From Paenarthrobacter ilicis (GTDB lineage: Bacteria > Actinomycetota > Actinomycetes > Actinomycetales > Micrococcaceae): a stretch of DNA of 64,000 nt. The notes beneath the pieces were generated by a model. That model did no database searches, was not told the DNA's origin, and saw nothing but the letters and a program-made list of their open reading frames with translations. Shown here one piece after another: positions 40,692-51,219 of this stretch; the first letter of the stretch is position 1; every line of letters starts with the position of its first letter. Location of the stretch: positions 868,001 through 932,000 of the forward strand of contig NZ_JAFBCD010000001.1 in assembly GCF_016907545.1 (NCBI RefSeq). The letters run 5' to 3'. Made by a program: the position numbers and the translations under genes.

Positions 40692-40770
40692 GTAACCGAG
40701 GCTACGCTGTCGATCCGCTCAGGTGTCGGTCAAGCCCGTATCCTCCGCACGCCACCATGGGCCCTTTGGG

Positions 40771-40786
40771 AGATCCTTCACCGGAC
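40771..40786. repeat. island palindromic repeat, copy E
   Basis: AGATCCTTCACCGGAC; minus strand GTCCGGTGAAGGATCT. The TGA inside it is the stop codon of the DUF2306 gene. Confidence 0.7.
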
Positions 40787-41266
40787 GCTGAGAGGCCTTT
40801 GCGCTTTGCGAAGCCGAGCAAGGCCAAGAATCGTTAGGGCTGCTGTGCCCAGCAGAACCAGAATTAGCAGCCCCAGCAAGGGAAGCTCATGGATGGCGAG
40901 CTGGGGGATGCGACGCGAGGGCACTGCCAGCACACCCACAAAGGCGCCGATCAGACCAAAGTAGCTACCGGTCATGAAGCTGCGATGGGCACGGATGTTC
41001 CTTTTTCGGACAGCCCACAGTCCTGCCGTCAGTGTGCAAAACGTTAGAACCGAGAGTGCATGGAGCCAATTAAACCCGCCGTCTATGGTTCGGATTCCGA
41101 AAGAGGTCAGCACCACGATGTACATGGAAGCAACCCAGATTCGGCCTACAACCTTATGAAGGCTGCCGCCTTTGGTCCGCCGCAGCAGGTTAACGGCTCC
41201 AAATATGAGTGCATAGCTTGCGGCTATTGCGTGCACAGAGATCAGGACGGTCCAAGAGGAAGGCAT
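40778..41266 (-). CDS. DUF2306-type membrane protein
   Basis: A 162-residue protein with four membrane segments: WTVLISVHAIAASYALIFGAVNLL, a conserved HKVVGRIWVASMYIVVLTSFGI, FNWLHALSVLTFCTLTAGLWAV and a C-terminal LPLLGLLILVLLGTAALTILGL. The HxxxGRxW...H layout matches DUF2306, a family of heme-like four-helix membrane proteins of unknown role. ATG 41266 (MPSSWTVL) is chosen over a longer frame reading through repeats. Its stop lies inside repeat copy E. Confidence 0.75.
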   Translation of the reverse strand: MPSSWTVLISVHAIAASYALIFGAVNLLRRTKGGSLHKVVGRIWVASMYIVVLTSFGIRTIDGGFNWLHALSVLTFCTLTAGLWAVRKRNIRAHRSFMTGSYFGLIGAFVGVLAVPSRRIPQLAIHELPLLGLLILVLLGTAALTILGLARLRKAQRPLSVR

Positions 41267-41373
41267 ACACCGGAGCGTAGCGGACCCGGAATTCCCCGGC
41301 TTCTTCTTTACGGCCTGTGCCGTCGCTCCGCACTTCGGGTGCAGGCCCACTAACTGTGACAGCTGGTCCATGC

Positions 41374-41399
41374 GTCCGCTAAGGGATCCCTAACCGTAC
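41374..41399. repeat. island palindromic repeat, copy F
   Basis: GTCCGCTAAGGGATCC then CTAACCGTAC, an imperfect palindrome with the GGATCC core. It lies between two divergent genes, so it is not simply a terminator. Confidence 0.65.
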
Positions 41400-41499
41400 G
41401 GCCGGCATCTGGATTAAGGACACCTGTTTGACGCAGAGTGGTGCAGGGCCGTTTTCCAGGGGGAGTGTCACGATCTGCGATCAGGACTAACATTCGGTC

Positions 41500-41799
41500 A
41501 TGCCAGTTCGTCGCATTATCCGCCTGTTTCCTGACTATGGTCATTTATGGCCGCTCTGGGAGAACAGCACGGCCGAGCACCCGACCAAGTACACCATGGA
41601 GCCGGCGGACTTCGGACTCTCACCGGCGCTCACCGCCCGGCTTCGAGCATGGTACGACGCCTGGGAAGTGGAAAAATTGCACGTGAGCGGCTGGAGTTCG
41701 CCGGATGCTGAGAACGCTTGGAGAGCTGAGGGAGCGAAGATTGCTGAGCAGCTTCGCGACGAGATCGGAGCCTTCGCGGATGTGGGATACGACGTATAA
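41500..41799 (+). CDS. hypothetical protein, immunity-array type
   Basis: A 99-residue acidic protein: RRIIRLFPDYGHLWPLWENSTAEHPTKYTMEPADFGLSPALTARLRAWYDAWEVEKL, ending KIAEQLRDEIGAFADVGYDV. The W-rich PLWENS and the LSPALTARLRAWYDAWE segment recur in small actinobacterial proteins of immunity arrays; the family has no known activity. No clear ribosome site precedes ATG 41500. Repeat copy G follows its stop. Confidence 0.7.
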   Translation: MPVRRIIRLFPDYGHLWPLWENSTAEHPTKYTMEPADFGLSPALTARLRAWYDAWEVEKLHVSGWSSPDAENAWRAEGAKIAEQLRDEIGAFADVGYDV

Positions 41800-41839
41800 C
41801 AGCCACGGCGATCAAGACGGCAATGCCCTCAACTGCGCT

Positions 41840-41864
41840 CCCGGTAAAGGATACTCTACCGCGC
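41840..41864. repeat. island palindromic repeat, copy G
   Basis: CCGGTAAAGGATACTCTACCGCG: arms CGGTA and TACCG around AAGGATACTC. The TAG on the minus strand is the stop codon of the gene at 41856-42260. It lies between two convergent genes, as copy C does. Confidence 0.7.
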
Positions 41865-42260
41865 TCCTAATAAGGTTCTAAGTGCTTCCACAGCAGTCGT
41901 CAGCTCCTCGCCGGGATCCAGGACGAACTCACCATTGGCCGCCCAAGGATCCAGCCGGTCTGGGGCGGCTAACTCGATGAATACGCGTAAGTGCCCCACG
42001 TGTTTCGCTGAGAGTCGGAAGTCGTGTTCCAGTGAATTAAATTCTTTGAGGCCATCCCACCCGCGCCAATTGGTTTCAAGTTCCTCAAAGTAGGAAAGAA
42101 GGTGCCAGAATCCATCGACGTCGTAGATCTCTGTTTCGGCGCGAAGCCCGTCGAGATCTGCTGTGACCGTGAGGTAGTCGGAAGTACCGTCAGAGTTTCG
42201 CTTTCGATCATCGATGCAGAGGTGGAGAGTCCCCTTATGGCCGATGGAAATCTCACTCAT
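41856..42260 (-). CDS. hypothetical protein, DUF6228-like
   Basis: A 134-residue protein: SEISIGHKGTLHLCIDDRKRNSDGTSDYLTVTADLDGLRAETEIYDVDGFWHLLSYFEELETNWRGWDGLKEFNSLEHDFRLSAKHVGHLRVFIELA. The alternating beta-strand pattern with WRGWDGLKEFNSLEHDFRL matches small actinobacterial proteins of the DUF6228 kind often found in immunity arrays. Start ATG 42260 has no strong ribosome site. Function unknown. Confidence 0.7.
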   Translation of the reverse strand: MSEISIGHKGTLHLCIDDRKRNSDGTSDYLTVTADLDGLRAETEIYDVDGFWHLLSYFEELETNWRGWDGLKEFNSLEHDFRLSAKHVGHLRVFIELAAPDRLDPWAANGEFVLDPGEELTTAVEALRTLLGAR

Positions 42261-42344
42261 GAGCTGCGGAAAGGTCGGGAACTGTCATAGAGGAGATCCT
42301 AGATGCTTCTGCACCAAGTCTCCTCTCGAGATTGTCCGATAGCC

Positions 42345-42360
42345 GATCCCTCAGCGTGCG
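42345..42360. repeat. island palindromic repeat, copy I (weak)
   Basis: GATCCCTCAGCGTGCG, minus strand CGCACGCTGAGGGATC. Resembles copy B. It lies in the gap between the DUF6228-like gene and the 482-residue gene. Confidence 0.4.
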
Positions 42361-42414
42361 TCGCACTTAGACTGCGTGGATTCTGTTTTGCAGGTCCTTT
42401 ACGTGCTGGACGTC

Positions 42415-43863
42415 TTAGTGCTGTCGGCCGTCGATTTGGGTGTTCCAGATCAGGTGTTCTTGATCTTGGATGACCTTCCGGATCTCCCAAGCGCAGGAGT
42501 TGTTCCTTTCGTCGTACTCATTGGTTTTCTCCGCGGGTTCTCGGGCAGCTAATTGGGTTTCCCAGTCCACGAGCTGCTGGGTGATCCTGAGGTCGGTGAC
42601 GTCGCGGATCATTTTGTCGATGGCCAGTGTTGCGTAGACCTGGGTGGAGGTAACGTCGAAGGGGTAGAGGTCGTTGTCTTTGTACAAGTTACGAATGACC
42701 GTCATCTGCTTCCGGTTCGGGTAGAACTCCCTAACAGATCTGCCATTGGCTTGGGTCCACTGGAGCACCGAGTAGGCGGCAGTGTATTCCTGGACTTCCG
42801 GTGGTGCTTCGAGCAGCGGGGGCGTGACACTCACACTTATGCTCTCGCTCCCTGTGCCACCAGTGGCGTAGGTGGGCGACGCAAGGACGCCGTACTCCTC
42901 CAGCCCTACACTCAACGACGCCGATGCAGGATAGCTGGCATAGCGTTGAACGCTCTTTTCGAACTCTTTCAACGCTTCGTCCCACGGTGTCGGCTTACGA
43001 AACGGTTGATACCCCAGCGAAGGATAAACAACGTCCGGGTTCGGGTTTGCAGAGCCCAAGGAATAGAGCGCATTCCCTAGGACGGGATCGTCAACCCGGG
43101 GGCGCTCAAGGTCCTCATATCCGGCTCTGGCCTCAGCCAAGGTGTACCTCTTGGCCCATGGCTCATCACCGGCTGGTTCATGGAGGGATTCGATAATAAA
43201 CCCCCGCCCGTTCGGTACGTAAAAGTCCTCCTCGAATGGGTCAAGGCCTAGGTTCCTGCAGATATCAACCAATGTCTCGTGAGGGAAGCAGTCCAAAGGC
43301 CGCGGCAGTGAGTACTGCTCCGTGTCCTCAAGGTCGTACGGCTCTCCGTTCTCGCTGAACCGCCAGGGCTCGAAGTCTTCAAGACTGAGGCCTCTGCGGA
43401 AGCCGTTCTCGTTATAGACCGTCAGGTTCCGGCTTCCCCACCGTCCCCTTGCAGGCTCATCCGGCATGCGCTTGATGTTCTTCGGGACGTCCTCCACTTG
43501 GACTGTGGTGAGTCCGCGGGCTGCGGCGAAGTGTTCCCCTATGGGTCCCCGACTCGAGGTGTCGTGGGTGTTTTCCATGACAGCTGTCCACTCGGGGTTA
43601 GTGGTCTCCAACAGAAGCCAGCGCTGACCGTAGCCCAGCGGCAACAACTTACCCAGTAACTCCCTTAGAGTGCCCCGGTATTCAGTGATCCCGAAGCCAG
43701 GCGCCGGCTGGTAATGGCTCTCTTGAGCCCACTGCCTCCACTCAATGACGGCTTCATCAAGAGGCCGTTGAAGAAAGCCGATCGTGTTGGTGACCGGCGC
43801 CCATTCCCCACCAAGCAGCAGCTTGGCAGCAAGTTTCTGGGCAGGACTCTGTCGTGGTGGCAT
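42415..43863 (-). CDS. hypothetical protein, 482 residues
   Basis: A large acidic soluble protein without recognised domain. Visible features: WLLLETTNPEWTAVMENTHDT with an early Trp-rich region, repeated FxPW/EPW motifs (LEDFEPWRFSENGEPYDLED), YVPNGRGFIIESLHEPAGDEPWAKRYTLAEARAGYEDL, and a C-terminal helical part (TSTQVYATLAIDKMIRDVTDLRITQQLVDWETQL). No signal peptide or membrane segment. Sits at the right end of the small-gene island and may be its cargo. ATG 43863. Codon use looks coding throughout, but function is open. Confidence 0.75.
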   Translation of the reverse strand: MPPRQSPAQKLAAKLLLGGEWAPVTNTIGFLQRPLDEAVIEWRQWAQESHYQPAPGFGITEYRGTLRELLGKLLPLGYGQRWLLLETTNPEWTAVMENTHDTSSRGPIGEHFAAARGLTTVQVEDVPKNIKRMPDEPARGRWGSRNLTVYNENGFRRGLSLEDFEPWRFSENGEPYDLEDTEQYSLPRPLDCFPHETLVDICRNLGLDPFEEDFYVPNGRGFIIESLHEPAGDEPWAKRYTLAEARAGYEDLERPRVDDPVLGNALYSLGSANPNPDVVYPSLGYQPFRKPTPWDEALKEFEKSVQRYASYPASASLSVGLEEYGVLASPTYATGGTGSESISVSVTPPLLEAPPEVQEYTAAYSVLQWTQANGRSVREFYPNRKQMTVIRNLYKDNDLYPFDVTSTQVYATLAIDKMIRDVTDLRITQQLVDWETQLAAREPAEKTNEYDERNNSCAWEIRKVIQDQEHLIWNTQIDGRQH

Positions 43864-44281
43864 TTCGTGGGCTCCTCAGCAACATCATGAGAGTCAGGCG
43901 AGATTCAGCTGACGCTGAGAGCCTAATTTCGTAAAGCCTCCCACAACCCCCTTCGACGTCAGAAATACTAAAGTCGCGCTCTGGCAGGCTAATCTGCACG
44001 CCCGTAAGACGGTCCGCCACCGGGCGCCGTGCCGCCCAAGTTAACGTGCGTGAATCTTCCCGGCGTTCAGGGGTTCCCGGATTCCCGTAAGACCCGCCCG
44101 TAAAACTGCCCGGTGAAGGTGCCCTAAACGCTACACGCCTGCCCTGCAAGTAACGGGTGATTTTCACCGGCCCGCTTGCCATGAAAGATCACAGCAAACC
44201 TGTTGCGACGATCGGTGGAAATCGCCGTTCCCACATGGTGCCTGCTGCAACCTGGTGCCCCCGGTGCCCGGCGTGGTTGAG
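43864..44281. other. 418-base gap without gene; half repeat copy H
   Basis: No convincing coding region on either strand: a 141-codon frame on the minus strand has the composition of non-coding DNA. At 44108-44123 it holds GCCCGGTGAAGGTGCC, the left half of the island repeat. A short inverted pair GGGTGA/TTCACC lies at about 44158-44171. The right border of the island probably falls here, before the flgN copy. Confidence 0.5.
44108..44123. repeat. island palindromic repeat, copy H (half)
   Basis: GCCCGGTGAAGG is identical to the left arm of copy C; the right arm is lost (TGCCCTAAAC). It is the last copy before the flagellar genes resume. Confidence 0.55.
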
Positions 44282-44800
44282 CTAATCCAGGCCCAGGAAG
44301 GTGCGGAGCGTCCGCAGGGAAACGGCACGTACCGCGGACAGTGCCCTGTGGATATTCGCGTCGCGTGTCAGTAATCCGAGGTCCCCAACGTCTCCGTCGG
44401 CGCTCTCCGCGGACGGCGGCGCCAGCAGGAGTTCCGTGTTGGCTTCGGCAGCGTGGTCGATGCCGGCCAGCAAGGCCACCATTTCGCGGCGATGGTCGCT
44501 GAAAAGTTCAGGCCACAAACCGGGGGGTGCGAGGTCAATCAGGGCAGGAAGGTTCACCTGGTCCGGGGCGTTCCATTCGGCGGCCAAGGCAGAGGCTTCT
44601 ACCCCGCGGGCAAGGGATTCGAACCGGAAGTTCTCCAGGACTTTTTCGAGTTCGGACGCGGTGAAATCCAGCCGGTGCCAGTTGCCGGCCCGGAGGTGCA
44701 GGAGCTGGGTTTCGAGAAGGAAGAGCAGGAAATCCAGTTGTCTTCGTTGTCGCCACAGCGTTGCCGATAGCTCGTCCGCCCCCACGGTTCCCCAATTCAT
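44282..44800 (-). CDS. flagellar chaperone FlgN (copy 2)
   Basis: A 172-residue paralogue of the flgN product at 9.7-10.2 kb. The ends align: ADELSATLWRQRRQLDFLLFLLETQLLHLRAGNWHRL against IQELSALLWRERELLDLLTFKLEEEQLLLTAGKSRWL. The middle keeps VNLPALIDLAPPGLWPELFSDHRREMVALL. It is divergent from fliA, 82 bases away. It may serve a different hook-associated client, or bind FliA in the place of the missing FlgM; both are guesses. Start ATG 44800. Confidence 0.78.
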   Translation of the reverse strand: MNWGTVGADELSATLWRQRRQLDFLLFLLETQLLHLRAGNWHRLDFTASELEKVLENFRFESLARGVEASALAAEWNAPDQVNLPALIDLAPPGLWPELFSDHRREMVALLAGIDHAAEANTELLLAPPSAESADGDVGDLGLLTRDANIHRALSAVRAVSLRTLRTFLGLD

Positions 44801-44882
44801 TTTATGGCCCACCAAAATTACGATTTGGCAGGGTTTATCTGTACTTCTGTTGAGCGTACACGCACAGCGCTTTTGAGGTGGT

Positions 44883-45824
44883 ATGTTCACTGAATACGTA
44901 GCTGATTGGACGCCCCAACTGCGATGCTTTGATTGGTCTCTGGCATCGACCCAGCAGGAGGAAACCCGGTTGGCTCTTGACACTCCGGTCTCATGGGGGG
45001 ACTCACTCTTGAATCGCGAACAGCGCAACGAGCTGGTGTTGCAGCACCTTCCGCTCGTTGGTTACCTGGTCTCTGACCTTTGTGCGCGCGCATCGCATTT
45101 GTCGCGCGATGATTTCGCTTCTGTCGGTGCCGTTGCCCTCATAACGTCTGCTGATTCCTTCGATCCGGACCTTGGCGTTCCTTTTGGCGCCTTTGCGCGG
45201 CGAAGGATCGTGGGCGCCTTCGCGGACGAGATGCGCGCGGGTGACTGGGCAACGCGGTCGGCCCGCAAACGGATCAAGGAAACCCTGGCTGTCCAGGAAA
45301 CCCTGACCAGTTTGTTGGGACGGGGACCCAGCGTGGCCGAAATGGCATCAGCGCTGGGCGTCGAGCGGAGCCACGTTGAGGCCGCCTTGGTGGACGCGTC
45401 CCGGACGTTGACTTCCTTGGACGACGTCGTGGCGGACACGGTGGCGTCGCCCACCGACTCCCCGGAACACTCTGTCCTAGCCGACGAGCGCATCAAGTAC
45501 CTCCGCGCCGCCGTCGACGCCCTCCCGGAAAAAATGCGTTTCGTGATCCAGGAGATCTACCTCGCGGGGCGGTCGGTGAAGGACCTCGCGGACGAACTTG
45601 GTTCTACGCATGCCGCCGTGTCCCAGCAGCGGGCCGAAGGCATTCGTCTGATGCGTGACGGCCTCGCGGCCCACTATGCGGACTCGCCAGGCCAGGCATT
45701 CGAACCTGAGTCGCGCATTACAGCCCGCCGTCGCAACGATTACCTCTCGGCATTGGCCACGGCAACCACCGGGGGCATTACCCGTGGCCTGGGCCTGGGA
45801 GCCTCACTCAACAACGCGGTGTAG
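44883..45824 (+). CDS. fliA: RNA polymerase sigma factor FliA/WhiG class (sigma-28)
   Basis: A 313-residue group 3 sigma factor. Region 2 is QHLPLVGYLVSDLCARASHLSRDDFASVGAVALITSADSFDPDLGVPFGAFARRRIVGAFADEMRAGDWATRSARKR; region 3 follows with GRGPSVAEMASALGV; region 4 is LPEKMRFVIQEIYLAGRSVKDLADELGSTHAAVSQQRAEGI. A roughly 50-residue C-terminal extension is unusual. ATG 44883 follows GAGGTGGT. It probably reads the CCTAAC-N15-GCCGATA promoters of the flagellar cluster. No such promoter precedes fliA itself. Confidence 0.92.
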   Translation: MFTEYVADWTPQLRCFDWSLASTQQEETRLALDTPVSWGDSLLNREQRNELVLQHLPLVGYLVSDLCARASHLSRDDFASVGAVALITSADSFDPDLGVPFGAFARRRIVGAFADEMRAGDWATRSARKRIKETLAVQETLTSLLGRGPSVAEMASALGVERSHVEAALVDASRTLTSLDDVVADTVASPTDSPEHSVLADERIKYLRAAVDALPEKMRFVIQEIYLAGRSVKDLADELGSTHAAVSQQRAEGIRLMRDGLAAHYADSPGQAFEPESRITARRRNDYLSALATATTGGITRGLGLGASLNNAV

Positions 45825-45856
45825 GTCCGGCTGAGCGTTGGTTTGCCTTTGGGGCC

Positions 45857-47407
45857 TTAGGTCGCCTTGGGCACGTTGCGCAGCAGGATGGCCGCCAGCA
45901 CTGCCGTGCCCGCCATCAGCACCAACCCGATCGCCGCCGTGATGTGGACGCCGGAATCGAAAGCGATGGTGGCCGCGGCGGTCAAGGCTTCGCCCAGGGG
46001 TGCGGACAGCGTGGACGCTGCGTCCACGGCGCCTGCGAGCGTTTCCTTGGACTGTGCGGCAACTTCGGTGGAGATGCCGTCCGGGATGATGAGGTTGTGC
46101 TGGTAGGACGCGGTGAGGATTGACCCCAGGACAGCCGTGCCCAGCAGCGAACCGAGTTCGTATCCGGTTTCCGAAATGGCCGAGGCCGCGCCGGATTTAT
46201 CGGCCGGGACGGAGGCCAGGATGAGGTCATTGGAGATGGTTTCCGCCGCTCCAACGCCTACCGCCAGCACAGTCAGGGCCGAAAGCAGGAACAACGGTCC
46301 GTTGCCGTGGTCACCCACCATGGCCACCAGATAGCCCACGGCGCTGAGCGTCAGGCCACCGGCCACCACAAACCCGGGCCGCACGCGCTTGACCAGCGGG
46401 ACCACCAGCAAACCGGCAACGACTGTTGCAAGGAGCGCTGGGATCATGGCGATGCCGGCTTCCATGGGGGACTGCCCTTCCACCAGCTGCAGGTGCTGGG
46501 CGAAGAAGTAGATGAAGCCCGTCATGGAGAACAAGGACAGTACGTTGGCAACGATTGCCGTGCTGAACACCGTGTTCTTGAAGAGGGTGACGTCCAGCAT
46601 GGGGGAGTCAATCCGCTGTTGCCGGCGGACGAACAGGATGCCCATCACCAGGCCGAAAATCATGAAGGCTGCGGCCGAGGCTCCAAAACCGTGGACGGCC
46701 AGCTCCTTGATGCCGTAAACGAACGGCGCCATGGTGAAGACGGAGAGCGCGATGCTGGGAACATCAACGCGCCCGGGATGTGCATCCTTGGACTCAGGAA
46801 TCAGCACCCGCCCGAAAGCCAGCAGCGGGAGCAGCAGGAACGCCGCAACCAGGAACACTGCGCCCCACCAGAAGTGCTCCACCAGCCACCCGCCGAAGAT
46901 CGGGCCCAGGGCGGCGCCACCGGAGAACCCGGCCGCCCACACTGCGATCGCCAAGCGGCGGCGGTTGGGGTCAGTAAAGATGTTCCGGATCAGGGAGAGG
47001 GTTGAGGGCATCAGCATGGCGCCAAAAACACCCAGTCCGGCGCGCCCGGCGATGAGCCATTCCGCGGTGGGCGCGAATGCCGTAGCAGCCGAAACCGCAG
47101 CGAAGCCTGTGCTGCCGATCAGAAGCAGCCGGCGTCGTCCGATCCTGTCACCCAGGTTGCCCATGGACACCAGCAGCGCGGCCAATACCAGCGGGTAGGC
47201 GTCCACGATCCAGAGGAGCTGGATCCCGCCGACGTTCAACGAACGGGCGATTTCCGGCAGGGCGAAGGTCAATGCGGTGTTGTCCACCGCAACCAGCAGG
47301 ACGGGGAACATCAGGAGTGCCAGGGCAAGCCAGTCGCGCCAAGGAGCGCGCGGGCCCATGGCGGGACGAGCGGACTGGGAGGCGTGGATGACAGACTGCG
47401 AAGGCAT
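45857..47407 (-). CDS. MFS multidrug exporter, DHA2 family
   Basis: A 516-residue transporter with 14 predicted membrane segments. Typical motifs: LLVAVDNTALTFALPEIARSL at helix 1, GNLGDRIGRRRLLLIG in the first loop (motif A) and WAAGFSGGAALGPIFGGWLVEHFWW (motif C of drug:proton antiporters). ATG 47407 is chosen because the frame upstream runs through the operator and the divergent tetR. Controlled by the neighbouring TetR protein; substrates are unknown. Confidence 0.9.
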   Translation of the reverse strand: MPSQSVIHASQSARPAMGPRAPWRDWLALALLMFPVLLVAVDNTALTFALPEIARSLNVGGIQLLWIVDAYPLVLAALLVSMGNLGDRIGRRRLLLIGSTGFAAVSAATAFAPTAEWLIAGRAGLGVFGAMLMPSTLSLIRNIFTDPNRRRLAIAVWAAGFSGGAALGPIFGGWLVEHFWWGAVFLVAAFLLLPLLAFGRVLIPESKDAHPGRVDVPSIALSVFTMAPFVYGIKELAVHGFGASAAAFMIFGLVMGILFVRRQQRIDSPMLDVTLFKNTVFSTAIVANVLSLFSMTGFIYFFAQHLQLVEGQSPMEAGIAMIPALLATVVAGLLVVPLVKRVRPGFVVAGGLTLSAVGYLVAMVGDHGNGPLFLLSALTVLAVGVGAAETISNDLILASVPADKSGAASAISETGYELGSLLGTAVLGSILTASYQHNLIIPDGISTEVAAQSKETLAGAVDAASTLSAPLGEALTAAATIAFDSGVHITAAIGLVLMAGTAVLAAILLRNVPKAT

Positions 47408-47413
47408 GTCATC

Positions 47414-47439
47414 AACTGTACCGTCCAGACGGTACAGTT
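47414..47439. promoter_or_regulatory. operator between exporter and tetR gene
   Basis: AACTGTACCGTC-CA-GACGGTACAGTT: perfect 12-base arms with a 2-base spacer. It lies 6 bases upstream of the exporter start and 40 upstream of tetR, so it can block both promoters. The sequence fits a TetR-family dimer site. Confidence 0.85.
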
Positions 47440-47479
47440 TCAAATGGAATGCACAAACGCTATAGGGAATGATGGTTAC

Positions 47480-48019
47480 ATGCCACGGAAACCAGTCGCC
47501 AGGGACGCAGTCCTTGATGCATACGAGTCCCTGCTCATTGACGTGGGGGAGCGGGCAGCCACCCTGGACGCCGTGGCCAAAAGGGCCGGTGTCTCCAAGG
47601 GAGGCTTGCTGTACCACTTCCCCAATAAGGAAGCGCTGATCAGTGCCCTGCTGGAACGTTTGGATGCCCTGGGCCAGGAGGACATTGAGCAGATGAAAGC
47701 AGCCGAGGACGGGGCGGCAGCCTACTTCATCCGTTCCTCCGTGTGGGCGGGAACTCCCATGGACCGGGCGTTCGTGGCCGCCACCCGCCTGGCCGAGGTG
47801 GCCCATGAAGAAACCCGACGCCGGTTTGCCGGTATCCAGAAGCAGTGGTTGGACGTCCTTGCCGAAGACGTTGGTCCGGAAGTGGCGAAGGCCGTGAGCT
47901 ACATGGGGGATGGGCTGTACTTCAACGCCATGTTCGAAAGTGGCCAGGAAGAGGGCAACAATCGGCGGGAGGCCGACGTCGAAATCCTGCTGGCTGTTGT
48001 GGAGCGCCTGCGGAAGTAG
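47480..48019 (+). CDS. TetR-family repressor of the exporter
   Basis: A 179-residue regulator: N-terminal helix-turn-helix RDAVLDAYESLLIDVGERAATLDAVAKRAGVSKGGLLYHFPNKEALISALLERL, and a ligand-binding C-terminal domain beginning DALGQEDIEQMKAAEDGAAAYFIRSSVWAG. ATG 47480 (MPRKPVARDA) has the DNA-binding domain at the usual position. Divergent from the DHA2 exporter with a strong operator between, the classical local pair. Confidence 0.92.
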   Translation: MPRKPVARDAVLDAYESLLIDVGERAATLDAVAKRAGVSKGGLLYHFPNKEALISALLERLDALGQEDIEQMKAAEDGAAAYFIRSSVWAGTPMDRAFVAATRLAEVAHEETRRRFAGIQKQWLDVLAEDVGPEVAKAVSYMGDGLYFNAMFESGQEEGNNRREADVEILLAVVERLRK

Positions 48020-48115
48020 CGATTCATCCATTTGCCGCCGCGCCCGTGACATAGGACAATTAGTCATGTGGCGCGGCCAACACGGCGCTGCGTATAACTG
48101 AACAAGCCTTTGATC

Positions 48116-48312
48116 TGCGGCGGGAGAGTCCTGCAAGCATGTGATGCAGGCGCCGTAGGAGCAAATCCTCCCCAGGAATCTCTCAGGCCCACGCACCGCC
48201 GCGGCAAGGCAACTCTGGAAAGCAGTCCGCTCAGCCGGGCTCACCGACGGTGCAAGCAGGCACACCAGCCTGCGGAAACTCTCAGGTCCAATACAGAGCG
48301 GGGAGGAACCCG
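48116..48312 (+). ncRNA. tandem glycine riboswitch
   Basis: Two glycine aptamers in series ahead of gcvP. Aptamer I has GGGAGAGTCC, GCGCCGTAGGAGCAA, CTCCCCAGGAATCTCTCAGGC and ends AACTCTGGAAAGC. Aptamer II has CACCGACGGTGCAAGC, CGGAAACTCTCAGGTCC and ATACAGAGCGGGGAGG. The conserved CTCTCAGG and CTCTGGA/CAGAG elements are complete in both. Glycine binding should turn the cleavage operon on. Confidence 0.93.
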
Positions 48313-48319
48313 AGCCACT

Positions 48320-48339
48320 GCGGCATACCCAAATGCCGC
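48320..48339 (+). promoter_or_regulatory. expression-platform hairpin of the glycine riboswitch
   Basis: GCGGCAT-ACCCAA-ATGCCGC, perfect 7-base stem, between aptamer II and the gcvP ribosome site (GGAG at about 48350). It has no T-run, so control of ribosome access or Rho-dependent termination is more likely than intrinsic termination. Confidence 0.6.
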
Positions 48340-48359
48340 CCAACCTATGGAGTTCCTTC

Positions 48360-51206
<2,847 letters not shown>

Positions 51207-51219
51207 GACGGTCCGCAGA

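Noticed and set aside
37735-44123. Island palindromes considered as a CRISPR array or integron attC sites
   Set aside because: Spacing between copies ranges from about 0.4 to 1.8 kb with genes in between and no cas or integrase gene; copies lack the attC core pattern and gene orientation is mixed.
43757-44182. 141-codon minus-strand frame in the gap after the 482-residue gene
   Set aside because: Overlaps the start of that gene, has no ribosome site, low-complexity composition and no coherent hydrophobic pattern.
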